Below, piece by piece: positions 40,573-52,504 of a stretch of 64,000 nt of DNA (positions are counted from its first letter, which is position 1; each line of letters opens with the position of its first letter). The position numbers were made by a program, and so were the translations under genes. The stretch lies in contig CACJZT010000002.1 in NCBI GenBank assembly GCA_902598015.1, positions 120,199-184,198 of the forward strand. The letters run 5' to 3'. Under the pieces are notes generated by a model, which saw only the letters and a program-made list of their open reading frames with translations, had not been told where the DNA came from and searched no databases. Source of the DNA: an uncultured Pelagibacteraceae bacterium. Lineage in GTDB: Bacteria; Pseudomonadota; Alphaproteobacteria; Pelagibacterales; Pelagibacteraceae.

Positions 40573-41465
40573 TGATCAACAAAATAAATTTTTTTCATTC
40601 TATTATTTTTTTTAATATCTGTATTTTTTTTTCTGCCTTTGAAGTATTGAGGAATAATTCGTTTATACTTTTTAGTTTTTTTTTAATTCTTACAATTGGT
40701 ATCTCTCACGGTGCGCTGGATCATGAAAAGGGTAAAAAACTTTTAAAAATTTATAAAATTAAAAATACAGAAGTGTTCTATATAGCTTATATAGGTATTG
40801 CTATTTTTGTTATTTTAATTTGGATTTTAAGTCCAATATTGCTGCTTTCGCTTTTTTTAATAGTTGCAGCATATCATTTTGGCAAAGAGGATAGTGACTT
40901 TATCGAAACAAAAAATGCTAATTTTTTAGAAATTTTTTATTTTATTAAAGGATCATTAGTTATTTCAGCACCCTTACTGTTTCATAAAGCTGAGACAATC
41001 GAAATTTTTAAAATGTTAAATTTTTCAATAGACGAAAATATTATGGCTAATAATTTTTTAATTCCTTTAGTTATATTATCAGTGCTAAGTAATTTTCTTA
41101 TATATAGAGGTAATAATCATGATTTAAGATCAATTCTTTTTTTAGATAGTTTTTCAATAATTATTTTAAACTATTTTATTAACCCTATATTTGCTTTCAC
41201 AATTTATTTCTGCTTTCTTCATTCTATAAGACACTCACTAAGTTTAATTAGTGAAATAAATAAAAATTTGATGAAAGGATTTCCTATTTTTTTACGAAAA
41301 ATTATTCCACTTACAGTAATTACAGCAATAATGTATTTAATAGTTTTTTATTTTATTTCAGAAAAATTTGGTATAGATGAAAGTATTATTAAAATAATAT
41401 TTGTTGGATTGGCTTCATTGACCTTTCCTCATATTTTACTTGAATTCATGGTAGAAAAAAAATGA
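40572..41465 (+). CDS. blh: Beta-carotene 15,15'-dioxygenase, Blh family (retinal synthesis)
   Basis: Polytopic; conserved His motifs GISHGALDHEKG, AYHFGKED, FLHSIRHSL, TFPHILLE. Confidence 0.93.
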   Translation: MINKINFFHSIIFFNICIFFSAFEVLRNNSFILFSFFLILTIGISHGALDHEKGKKLLKIYKIKNTEVFYIAYIGIAIFVILIWILSPILLLSLFLIVAAYHFGKEDSDFIETKNANFLEIFYFIKGSLVISAPLLFHKAETIEIFKMLNFSIDENIMANNFLIPLVILSVLSNFLIYRGNNHDLRSILFLDSFSIIILNYFINPIFAFTIYFCFLHSIRHSLSLISEINKNLMKGFPIFLRKIIPLTVITAIMYLIVFYFISEKFGIDESIIKIIFVGLASLTFPHILLEFMVEKK

Positions 41466-41632
41466 AAAATAAAACTATAAATCTAATTGGATGGATATTG
41501 TTCGTTATATCTTCAATTGGTTTCATCATCTCAAGTGTAGGAAGTTTTTGGGCTATGTTCGGAAGCCTGTTTTTTTTTATTGCCTGTATAGTATTTTTAA
41601 TTCCATTTTTTAAAAAGAATGAAAATGAGTAA
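41462..41632 (+). CDS. Small two-TM protein of unknown function (56 aa), coupled to blh and ispH
   Basis: ORF below the supplied track's size cutoff: MKNKTINLIGWILFVISSIGFIISSVGSFWAMFGSLFFFIACIVFLIPFFKKNENE; ATG overlaps the blh stop (ATGA) and its end overlaps the ispH start. Confidence 0.7.
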   Translation: MKNKTINLIGWILFVISSIGFIISSVGSFWAMFGSLFFFIACIVFLIPFFKKNENE

Positions 41633-42569
41633 CAAAAATTTAAAAATTTATTTAGCTGCACCAAGAGGATTTTGCGCAGGAGTTGATAGAGCAATTGAAA
41701 TTGTAAAAAAGAGTATAGATAAATTTGGTGCTCCAGTTTATGTGAGACACGAAATTGTGCATAACAAACATGTTGTAGAAAGTTTAAAAAAAATAGGAGC
41801 GATATTTGTTGAAGAATTAGATGAAATCAAAGATAAGTCTAGACCAGTTATATTCTCAGCACATGGAGTGCCAAAATCTGTCCCAGAGGAAGCTTCTGAT
41901 TTAAATATGATGTTTGTAGATGCAACGTGTCCTCTAGTATCTAAGGTTCATAGAGAAGCAGAAAACTTAAACAAACAAGGTCATCATATATTATTAATAG
42001 GACACAAAAACCATCCAGAGGTCATAGGAACTATGGGTCAATTACCAAAAGGTTCAATAGATTTGATTGAAAATATTGAGGACGCAAATAGGTATGAAAA
42101 TATCTCAAATAAACAGCTATCTTTCATAACTCAAACAACACTCTCTGTAGATGATACCAAAGATATAATTGCAGCTTTAAAATCTAAATATCCAGATATT
42201 AAAGAGCCTAAAAAAGATGACATATGTTATGCAACAACAAATAGACAATCAGCGGTTAAAGAAATAGCAGATAAATGTGATATGTTTTTTGTAATAGGAA
42301 GTAGGAATTCATCTAACTCAGTAAGATTAGTTGAAGTTGCAAAAAATTCTGGTTGCAATTCTGCTGAGTTAATACACTCAGAAAGTCCAGTGCCAATAGA
42401 TAAGATTAAAGAATGTAACACAATTGGAATTTCATCAGGTGCTTCAGCACCAGAAATACTTGTTGAAAAATTTATAGCAGAGTTAAAAGATCAATTTACA
42501 GTTAACATTGAAGAAGTTGAAATCGTAAAAGAAAATATTACTTTTAAAATTCCTGGAAAATTAAACTAA
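41625..42569 (+). CDS. ispH: 4-hydroxy-3-methylbut-2-enyl diphosphate reductase (start 41619 or 41625)
   Basis: LAAPRGFCAGVDRAIEIV, HEIVHNKHVVESL, SAHGVPKSV, DATCPLVSKVH. Confidence 0.97.
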   Translation: MSNKNLKIYLAAPRGFCAGVDRAIEIVKKSIDKFGAPVYVRHEIVHNKHVVESLKKIGAIFVEELDEIKDKSRPVIFSAHGVPKSVPEEASDLNMMFVDATCPLVSKVHREAENLNKQGHHILLIGHKNHPEVIGTMGQLPKGSIDLIENIEDANRYENISNKQLSFITQTTLSVDDTKDIIAALKSKYPDIKEPKKDDICYATTNRQSAVKEIADKCDMFFVIGSRNSSNSVRLVEVAKNSGCNSAELIHSESPVPIDKIKECNTIGISSGASAPEILVEKFIAELKDQFTVNIEEVEIVKENITFKIPGKLN

Positions 42570-43534
42570 TGGCTGTTTATACTAAAATTAATAATAAGCA
42601 GATAAAATTTATCGAGAAGAAATATAATATTGGAAAAATTATAAATTATTCAGGTATAAAAAAAGGTATTGAAAATACCAACTTCCTTTTAAAGACAAAG
42701 AAAAATAAATATATTTTAACTATTTACGAAAAAAGAGTTCAGAAAAAAGATCTTCCATTTTTTGTTAATCTTATGTCTGGTCTATCTAGATTAAAAGTAA
42801 AATGTCCGGTTCCTATAAAAGATAAAAAGGGTAAATATTTATTTAACTTAAAAAATAAAAAGGCTTGTATTGTCAGTTTCTTGGAAGGAAAAGATAAAGA
42901 TCAACTAAGTAATAAAGATTGTTTTATAGTTGGAAAAAATGCTGCACTTCTTCATAAAGCTTCAAAAAAATTGAAATTATATAGAAAAAATTCTCTATCA
43001 ATAAATTCATGGGGGTCAATTCTAAATAAAGTCGACAATAAAATTAATAAAATATCTAAAAACTTAAAAGATTTAATGAGAGATGATTTGAAAGATATCA
43101 AAAAAAAATGGCCTAAAAAACTGCCATATGGAATAATTCATAGCGATCTTTTTATTGATAATATTTTTTTCAAAAGGGGTAAATTTCATGGATTTATAGA
43201 TTTTTATTTTTCAGCTAATGATTTTTTATCTTATGAATTAGCAACTTGCATTAATGCTTTATGCTTTAAAAAGAAAAATAGAAAATTTGTATTAGATAAA
43301 AAAAGATCTTCAAATTTATTAAAGGGCTACCAATCTGTTAGAAAATTAAGTGAAATTGAAAAAAGAAATTTAAATACATTATGTAGAGGATCGGCTTTAA
43401 GATATCTTTTGACTAGATCCTATGACTATTTAAATACTCCTAAAAATGCTGTCATTAAAATTAAAGATCCAAAGGAGTATATAGATAAGTTGAATTTTAA
43501 TAGAAATCTGAGCACATTTAAGGATTATTCTTAA
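42569..43534 (+). CDS. thrB: Homoserine kinase, type II ThrB (aminoglycoside phosphotransferase fold)
   Basis: GIENTNFLLKTKKNKYILTIYEKR, YGIIHSDLFIDNIFF, GFIDFYFSAND; order ispH-thrB-rnhA. Confidence 0.92.
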   Translation: MAVYTKINNKQIKFIEKKYNIGKIINYSGIKKGIENTNFLLKTKKNKYILTIYEKRVQKKDLPFFVNLMSGLSRLKVKCPVPIKDKKGKYLFNLKNKKACIVSFLEGKDKDQLSNKDCFIVGKNAALLHKASKKLKLYRKNSLSINSWGSILNKVDNKINKISKNLKDLMRDDLKDIKKKWPKKLPYGIIHSDLFIDNIFFKRGKFHGFIDFYFSANDFLSYELATCINALCFKKKNRKFVLDKKRSSNLLKGYQSVRKLSEIEKRNLNTLCRGSALRYLLTRSYDYLNTPKNAVIKIKDPKEYIDKLNFNRNLSTFKDYS

Positions 43535-43956
43535 TGATTAAAATCTACACAGATGGTTCTTGCATTGGAAATCCAGGAAATGGTGGCTGGGCAGCCATTA
43601 TTATTGAAAACGGCAGGAAAACTCAAATTAAAGGAAGCAAAAAAGTAACAACAAATAATCAAATGGAGTTGCTAGCTCCTATTAAAGCATTAAAAAAAAT
43701 TCCAAAAGGTAGCAAGGTTCAAATATTTACAGACTCAAAATACGTAAAATCTGGCATAACTGAATGGATACATAATTGGAAAAAAAATGGTTGGAAAACG
43801 GCTAATAAAAAAGAAGTTAAAAATAAAGAACTTTGGAATGAATTAGACAATCTATCAAGTTCATTCGAAATAAAATGGAGCTGGGTAAAAGCACATTCAA
43901 CAGATAAAATAAATAACGAAGTTGATATTCTTGCAAGAGAGATTGCTAAAAATTAA
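43534..43956 (+). CDS. rnhA: Ribonuclease HI
   Basis: IYTDGSCIGNPGNGGWAAIII, NNQMELLAPIKALK, WVKAHSTDKINNEVDILAR. Confidence 0.97.
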   Translation: MIKIYTDGSCIGNPGNGGWAAIIIENGRKTQIKGSKKVTTNNQMELLAPIKALKKIPKGSKVQIFTDSKYVKSGITEWIHNWKKNGWKTANKKEVKNKELWNELDNLSSSFEIKWSWVKAHSTDKINNEVDILAREIAKN

Positions 43957-43994
43957 TTGTTGAATTATTAAAATTATATATTTAAAATGAATTT

Positions 43995-44360
43995 ATGAGA
44001 TTATTAGCTGCTTGTTTAATTAGTTTATTTCTAACTTCATGTGCAACAATAGTTAACGATGCTAATGTTCCAGTAGCTTTATCTTTTTCTGATGGTAGCA
44101 CCGGTGAATGTCAATTATCAAATAAAAGAGTTTCGTTAAATGTTAAAATTCCTTCTCAGCCAATGGTTAGAAGATCAGATGATGCACTAAAATTTAATTG
44201 TAAAACTGCAGATGGAAAGACAGGTTTCGGAAGTATACCTAGTGAGATTGAGTCCGGTAAACTTGCAGGAAGTGTTGTATTTTTTGATTTAGGTATTACT
44301 GATTCTATTACTGATAAGCACAGGAGATACCCCTCGAGTTTCGTTATTCCTGTAAATTAG
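43995..44360 (+). CDS. Putative lipoprotein of unknown function
   Basis: Signal peptide with lipobox-like LTSC (MRLLAACLISLFLTSCATIV). Confidence 0.75.
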   Translation: MRLLAACLISLFLTSCATIVNDANVPVALSFSDGSTGECQLSNKRVSLNVKIPSQPMVRRSDDALKFNCKTADGKTGFGSIPSEIESGKLAGSVVFFDLGITDSITDKHRRYPSSFVIPVN

Positions 44361-44365
44361 ATAAT

Positions 44366-44851
44366 TTACAGAATTTCTAAGACACCCTCTGCTGATGACA
44401 AACCACATTGTTTAGTTTCTTTCTCAACTTGAATATTAATCACTTCTAAGTTTTCAATTACCATTGCATAACGATTTGATCTAATACCCATTCCTTTTGA
44501 ATTTCTATCTACTTCAGCGCCAATGGCTTTTGTAAATAATAGATATGGATCTGATAACATTGTAATTTTACTAGCTGCATTATTTGCTTCTCCCCAAGCA
44601 TTCATAACAAAAGGGTCATTAACAGATAAACAAAATATATTATCTATTCCTTTAGCTTTTATTTTATCGGCATTAGCAACATATCCAGGAAGATGGAGTT
44701 TTGAACAAGTAGAAGTAAAAGCACCAGGCAATCCGATCAAAACAACTTTACCATTTCCTAATATATCTCTAATTTTACTAGTTTGTGGTTCACTATCTAC
44801 TAAATGAAAAATGTCTATATCTGGGATCTGATCTTTTATTTTTAATTTCAT
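44366..44851 (-). CDS. Peroxiredoxin (Prx5/redoxin family)
   Basis: GKVVLIGLPGAFTSTCSKLHLPGYV; SVNDPFVMNAWGE. Confidence 0.93.
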   Translation of the reverse strand: MKLKIKDQIPDIDIFHLVDSEPQTSKIRDILGNGKVVLIGLPGAFTSTCSKLHLPGYVANADKIKAKGIDNIFCLSVNDPFVMNAWGEANNAASKITMLSDPYLLFTKAIGAEVDRNSKGMGIRSNRYAMVIENLEVINIQVEKETKQCGLSSAEGVLEIL

Positions 44852-46221
44852 ATGGAATTAATTACGTAATCTTTAACTTTATTTATATCATTTGATATAA
44901 CTTCAAATTTTTCTTCTCTATCATAAACATATTTAAGACTATCTGGTAATTCTTCAGTTTTTGAGATTGCATCTTCTATTGCTTTCGGAAACTTACAAGG
45001 GTGTGCTGTGGATAAAACAACACAATTTTGTTCTAATCCAAGTTTTTTTGCAGCACCAATTCCAACTGCGGTATGTGGATCAACTACAACATTATATTCT
45101 TTATTTATATCTTTTATCATTTGGATAGTTTCGTTTTCATCTAACATTTCAGATATAAAATTCTTTTTTATTTCATCTAAGTCACTATTATCAATTTTAT
45201 AAGTATTATTTTTTATCTTACTCATAACATCTCTCGTAACATCTGAATTACAGTCTTTAACATCATATAAAAGCCTCTCAAAGTTACTTGCTATCTGGAT
45301 ATCCATACTAGGAGTATTTGTTTCCTCAACTTTCTTTTGAGTATAATCCCCACCAGAAATTGCTCTATGGAGAATGTCATTTTTGTTAGTAGCTACAATA
45401 AGTTTGTCAATTGGAAGTCCAAGTTTTTTTGCCAAATAACCAGCATAAATATCTCCGAAATTTCCAGTCGGAACGGAGAAAGATAGAGGCTGTCCATTTC
45501 CTATTTTAAAATATGCATAAAAATAATAAACAGCCTGAGCAACAATTCTTGCCCAATTAATCGAATTAACACCTGACATATTTATTGAGCTAGAAAATTT
45601 TTCATCATTAAACATTGCTTTAACCAGATTTTGACAGTCATCAAAATTCCCCTCAATAGCAATATTGAATACATTTTTTTCTTCATGGATTGTCATCAGT
45701 CTTCTTTGTACTGGTGAAATTCTGTTATTTGGATGTAATACAAAAACATTTAAATTATTTTTGCCTTTTAAAGCATCAATAGCAGCCGCACCCGTGTCTC
45801 CTGAAGTTGCTACAATAATATTAATTTTTTCTTGCTTATTTCCTAGATGATATTGATAGAAATTTCCTATTAATTGCATTGCAATATCTTTAAAAGCAAG
45901 TGTTGGACCATGATAGAGCTCTAAAATTTTTAAATTTCCTAAATTAGAGATTTTTACAACATCCTCCGCTCTAAAATTTGAATAAGATTTTGATACTATA
46001 GAGATTAACTCTTCTTTAGTCATAAAATCACCAATAAATGGGAAAATTATTTCGGCTGCTAATTCATTGTAATTAAGACCACTCAGTTTGTTTAATTCAT
46101 CTTTACTAAATGGTTTGATTGATTTTGGTACAAAAAGACCTCCATCATCAGCTAAGCCTTTCAGAAATACGTTTTTAAATGAAAAATGATCTGAATTATT
46201 TCTAGTGCTTATATATTCCAT
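44848..46221 (-). CDS. thrC: Threonine synthase
   Basis: MEYISTRNNSDHFSFKNVFLKGLADDGGLFVP; HGPTLAFKDIAMQL; ATSGDTGAAAIDAL. Confidence 0.96.
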   Translation of the reverse strand: MEYISTRNNSDHFSFKNVFLKGLADDGGLFVPKSIKPFSKDELNKLSGLNYNELAAEIIFPFIGDFMTKEELISIVSKSYSNFRAEDVVKISNLGNLKILELYHGPTLAFKDIAMQLIGNFYQYHLGNKQEKINIIVATSGDTGAAAIDALKGKNNLNVFVLHPNNRISPVQRRLMTIHEEKNVFNIAIEGNFDDCQNLVKAMFNDEKFSSSINMSGVNSINWARIVAQAVYYFYAYFKIGNGQPLSFSVPTGNFGDIYAGYLAKKLGLPIDKLIVATNKNDILHRAISGGDYTQKKVEETNTPSMDIQIASNFERLLYDVKDCNSDVTRDVMSKIKNNTYKIDNSDLDEIKKNFISEMLDENETIQMIKDINKEYNVVVDPHTAVGIGAAKKLGLEQNCVVLSTAHPCKFPKAIEDAISKTEELPDSLKYVYDREEKFEVISNDINKVKDYVINSI

Positions 46222-46874
46222 CAGTAATTTTTTTTTCTAAAATATAAATATATTAAAAAAATGGAAACAGCTAATGAAAACCATGTAAGAGCATACTTTA
46301 AGTGGTTGTTTGAAATATTGGCTCCTATTTGTTTTGACTGGGGATAAATTCCTTCTTGCTTGCTAATATTGTTGATAATGAATGGAGAAAATTCTTTTCC
46401 CGTATAGGTCAATAAATCTTCATCTTTAAGAGTGAACCAGTAATTCTTATTTACGTCATTATCTGGCTTGAAATAATTAAATTTACTTTTTAATTTTAAA
46501 ACTCCCTCGAATTTACTTTCATTTGAAACATACTTTTTAGATTTAAGGTCTCTTGGGACCCAACCCCGATTTATTAAGTAGCTTTTATTATTAATACTAA
46601 CTGGATTTACAATATCAAATCCTGGCTCTCCTTTTTCATTTAAGGAATATAGATAAATTATTTTTGAATTATCTAATATTCCTTCAAATTTGATTTTTTT
46701 AAAGTTAATTGGATTACTTCCATTAAATTCTACTGGATCGCTTTTTAAAGATTGATCAATTGAATTTATTAAATCAAGCTTCCAATTTAATCTTACAATT
46801 TGCCAAGTGCCTAATGACAAAAAAACTAAAATAAAAAAGTATACAAAGATTGAAAAAGAAAGCTTATTTTTCAA
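46221..46874 (-). CDS. SURF1-family cytochrome oxidase biogenesis protein
   Basis: LGTWQIVRLNWKLDLI; SYLINRGWVPRD; two terminal TM segments; cox operon context. Confidence 0.92.
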   Translation of the reverse strand: MKNKLSFSIFVYFFILVFLSLGTWQIVRLNWKLDLINSIDQSLKSDPVEFNGSNPINFKKIKFEGILDNSKIIYLYSLNEKGEPGFDIVNPVSINNKSYLINRGWVPRDLKSKKYVSNESKFEGVLKLKSKFNYFKPDNDVNKNYWFTLKDEDLLTYTGKEFSPFIINNISKQEGIYPQSKQIGANISNNHLKYALTWFSLAVSIFLIYLYFRKKNY

Positions 46875-46880
46875 GAACTG

Positions 46881-47672
46881 TTAACTTCCCCAAATATAAA
46901 TGGCAGCAAACAAAAACAACCAGACAACATCAACAAAGTGCCAGTACCAAGCAGCGGCCTCGAAACCAAAGTGATGTTCTTTAGTAAAATGTCCTAATTT
47001 ACCTCTCCATAGGCAAACTGCTAAGAAAATAGTCCCAACTAAGACGTGGAAACCATGAAACCCTGTGGCCATATAGAATGTAGCTCCATAAATATGACCT
47101 GAAAAACTAAATGTAGCGTGTTGGTATTCGTATATTTGCAATAACGTAAAGAATGCTCCTAAAATTACTGTACAGATTAGACCATTTATAAATCCTTTTC
47201 TATCATCCTCTAATAAAGAATGGTGTGCCCAAGTTACTGTTGTACCAGATAAAAGTAGGACAAGAGTATTTATAAGTGGGATGTCCCATGGATCAAAAGT
47301 TTCAATATCTTTTGGTGGCCATACATTTCCCATAAATTCATTTGGAAACAAACTTGCATCAAAGTATGCCCAAAACCATGCAACAAAAAACATTACCTCA
47401 GAAGCAATAAATAATGTCATTCCATATCTATGATGAATTTGAACAACAGGTGTATGATGACCTTTGTGCTCAGCTTCGATTACAACATCTCTGAACCACA
47501 TAAATGCACAATAAATTATAAGTAAAAAACCTAAAACCATTGCCCACATAACTTTACTGTGAAAATAATAAACAGATCCAACAGCTGTAACTAGTGTTGC
47601 TATAGATGTGGCTAAAGGCCAAGGACTAGGGTCAACTAAATGATAATCATGTTTTTGACCTGATGCAGACAT
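46881..47672 (-). CDS. ctaE: Cytochrome c oxidase subunit III
   Basis: HDYHLVDPSPWPL; GFHGFHVLVGTIFL; WYWHFVDVVWLFLF. Confidence 0.97.
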   Translation of the reverse strand: MSASGQKHDYHLVDPSPWPLATSIATLVTAVGSVYYFHSKVMWAMVLGFLLIIYCAFMWFRDVVIEAEHKGHHTPVVQIHHRYGMTLFIASEVMFFVAWFWAYFDASLFPNEFMGNVWPPKDIETFDPWDIPLINTLVLLLSGTTVTWAHHSLLEDDRKGFINGLICTVILGAFFTLLQIYEYQHATFSFSGHIYGATFYMATGFHGFHVLVGTIFLAVCLWRGKLGHFTKEHHFGFEAAAWYWHFVDVVWLFLFAAIYIWGS

Positions 47673-47677
47673 TTATT

Positions 47678-48226
47678 TTAACTCTCTTTTTTTTCGTTTT
47701 TATAATATTCAGATGAGAAAAAAGTATATGACATAGTAACATCTTCAACTCTAGATGTTTTTGGATCATTTACTAATTCTGGATCTAGGTAAAAAACTAG
47801 GGTGTAACTTGCCTTTTCCCCTGGATCTAATGTTTGTTTTTCAAAGCAAAAACAGCCTAATTTATTAAAATATGCTCCAAATGATGATGGAGAAACATTA
47901 TATGTAGCTACAGCAGATGAAATTTCATCTCCCGTGTTTTCCACTTCAAATTTAATTCTGTATACCTTGCCTGGCTGAACATCCATTGTTTTTTGATCAA
48001 CATCAAAATTCCAATCAAGAGCACTGTTAACGTTAGTATCTAATCTTACATTTATTTTTTTATCTAAAACTATATTTGGAGCCTCTTTAGATATTTGTGT
48101 TGTTCCACCAAAGCCAGTTACTCTGCAAAATAGATCATACAAAGGCACAGCTGCAAAAGATAATCCCAACATAAAGACAAAAATTCCTGCAAGAATTAGT
48201 GGGGTTAAAGTATTTTTTTTAATCAT
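47678..48226 (-). CDS. ctaG: Cytochrome c oxidase assembly protein CtaG/Cox11
   Basis: FAAVPLYDLFCRVTGFGGTTQ; KLGCFCFEKQTLDPGE copper site. Confidence 0.96.
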   Translation of the reverse strand: MIKKNTLTPLILAGIFVFMLGLSFAAVPLYDLFCRVTGFGGTTQISKEAPNIVLDKKINVRLDTNVNSALDWNFDVDQKTMDVQPGKVYRIKFEVENTGDEISSAVATYNVSPSSFGAYFNKLGCFCFEKQTLDPGEKASYTLVFYLDPELVNDPKTSRVEDVTMSYTFFSSEYYKNEKKES

Positions 48227-48348
48227 AGAGGTCTTTCAAATACTCCAATATTAAATAGTGTAAAAATGAATAAGAAAATTATAAATGCAACCAAACCAAC
48301 TGCTGTCCATAAATTTTTCTTTTTTAATTTCTGATCTTTGACTATCAT
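48223..48348 (-). CDS. Small single-TM protein of the cox operon (41 aa; CoxF-like position)
   Basis: ORF below track cutoff: MIVKDQKLKKKNLWTAVGLVAFIIFLFIFTLFNIGVFERPL; ATGA overlaps with ctaB upstream and ctaG downstream. Confidence 0.75.
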   Translation of the reverse strand: MIVKDQKLKKKNLWTAVGLVAFIIFLFIFTLFNIGVFERPL

Positions 48349-49253
48349 AAAACTTTATCCACTAAGAAAAAAACAAATATTAAAAATAAGTAAATAATTG
48401 AATAACTGAAAATATGTCTAGCTTTCTTTATGTTAAATTTTCCAACTTTATAGTTGTAAAGCTGGTAACAAATTAAATTATAATAAAATGTAAGTAGTAA
48501 GCTAAGTGTTAAGAATACTTCACCGACAAATCCAATGAAATATGGGAAAACAATTGAAGGTATCATTAACAAAGAATAAATTAGAATATTTTTTTTAGTA
48601 TCCTGAATTCCATTAGTTACTGGAAGCATTGGAATACCTGCTTTTTTATAATCATCAGCTTTATATAAGCTTAATGCCCAAAAGTGTGATGGTGTCCAAA
48701 AGAAAATTATTAAGAAAAAAGCAATCGACTCCAATGAAATAGAATTTGTTGCTATTGCCCATCCAATTACTGGTGGTAAAGCTCCTGATGCTCCACCTAT
48801 AACAATATTTTGTGGAGTTTTTCTTTTTAACCAGATTGTATAAACAAATACGTAAAATAAGATCGTAAACAATAATAGAAATGCTGATAAAGCATTTGTA
48901 ACAAAGTATAAGCTTACAACTGAAATAATCGACAGAGATGTTCCAAAATATAATGCTTGGTTTCTGTTCAGCTTCCCTCTTGGAATTGGACGCAGGCAAG
49001 TTCTAGACATTAATTTATCTAAGTCAGCTTCATACCACATGTTAAGTGCTCCTGCTGCTCCAGCACCAAAGGCTACAATTAATATCCCAAACACTGATTG
49101 TTGAAATGAAACTGAGGTAGGAGCTGTTAATAGACCAACTGCACAAGTAAAAATAACAAGAGACATTACTCTTGGTTTCATTAATTTTAATAATTCAGGA
49201 ATAATACCTAGTTCGTAATACGATTTTTTTACTTTAGAATACGTCGTAGCCAT
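48345..49253 (-). CDS. ctaB: Protoheme IX farnesyltransferase
   Basis: LMKPRVMSLVIFTCAVGL; NMWYEADLDKLMSRTCLRPIPRGKL; GGASGALPPVIGW. Confidence 0.96.
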   Translation of the reverse strand: MATTYSKVKKSYYELGIIPELLKLMKPRVMSLVIFTCAVGLLTAPTSVSFQQSVFGILIVAFGAGAAGALNMWYEADLDKLMSRTCLRPIPRGKLNRNQALYFGTSLSIISVVSLYFVTNALSAFLLLFTILFYVFVYTIWLKRKTPQNIVIGGASGALPPVIGWAIATNSISLESIAFFLIIFFWTPSHFWALSLYKADDYKKAGIPMLPVTNGIQDTKKNILIYSLLMIPSIVFPYFIGFVGEVFLTLSLLLTFYYNLICYQLYNYKVGKFNIKKARHIFSYSIIYLFLIFVFFLVDKVL

Positions 49254-49279
49254 TTTAATTTTTATATCTTAAGACGTTA

Positions 49280-51729
<2,450 letters not shown>

Positions 51730-51788
51730 TTATTTTCTATATAGATCGAAAATATTATAAAAAATACTAGAGAATTCGCGACAATTTA

Positions 51789-52487
51789 TCAATTTTGCAA
51801 ATAATTGATCACAGATAACGCGGATATAACTGCAGTTTCAGACCTTAAAATGTTATCGCTTAGTTTTATCGATTGAGACCCTTTAAAGTTTAGAATCTTT
51901 TTAATTTCACCGGCTGAATAATCCCCTTCTGGACCAATTAAAAGACAATTTGGTTTTGAATTTGAAATTTTAATTTTTTTATTATTTGTATTTAAATCTC
52001 CAAAAATTAAATTGATATCTGAATTGTTAGATAGGAATTTATCTAATGATTGAGGTTTTTCAATTGAAGGAATATTTATTCTATTACTTTGCTCACACGA
52101 CTCTATAATTATTTTATTTAATCTCTCATTATTTACTTTTCTAACAATTGTCCTTTCAGAAATAATTGGTACAAATTTTGTTACTCCAAGCTCAGTTGCT
52201 TTTTGCATCATGAAGTTAAAATAATTTGATTTAATGGGTGAGAAGGCTAACCAGATTTCTTGCTCTATATCTTTTTGTCTCAACTGTTCAACAACCTTGA
52301 AATTTAAACTGCTTTTTGAAATTTCAGTTACAATTGACTTCCATTCTCCAGATTTATTAAAAACAGAAAAGGTCTCTCCTTGTTTAATCCTCATTACTTT
52401 CAATAAATAATGTGATTGAGACTTAGTTAAATTAGTTTCTAAATTAATTGATAATTTTTCTGGATAAAATATTCTAATATTACTCAT
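51789..52487 (-). CDS. rsmE: 16S rRNA (uracil(1498)-N(3))-methyltransferase
   Basis: QKATELGVTKFVPIISERT, ESCEQSNRINIPSI, LLIGPEGDYSAGEI, LRSETAVISAL. Confidence 0.94.
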   Translation of the reverse strand: MSNIRIFYPEKLSINLETNLTKSQSHYLLKVMRIKQGETFSVFNKSGEWKSIVTEISKSSLNFKVVEQLRQKDIEQEIWLAFSPIKSNYFNFMMQKATELGVTKFVPIISERTIVRKVNNERLNKIIIESCEQSNRINIPSIEKPQSLDKFLSNNSDINLIFGDLNTNNKKIKISNSKPNCLLIGPEGDYSAGEIKKILNFKGSQSIKLSDNILRSETAVISALSVINYLQN

Positions 52488-52504
52488 TATAATTAAATTA
52501 ATTT

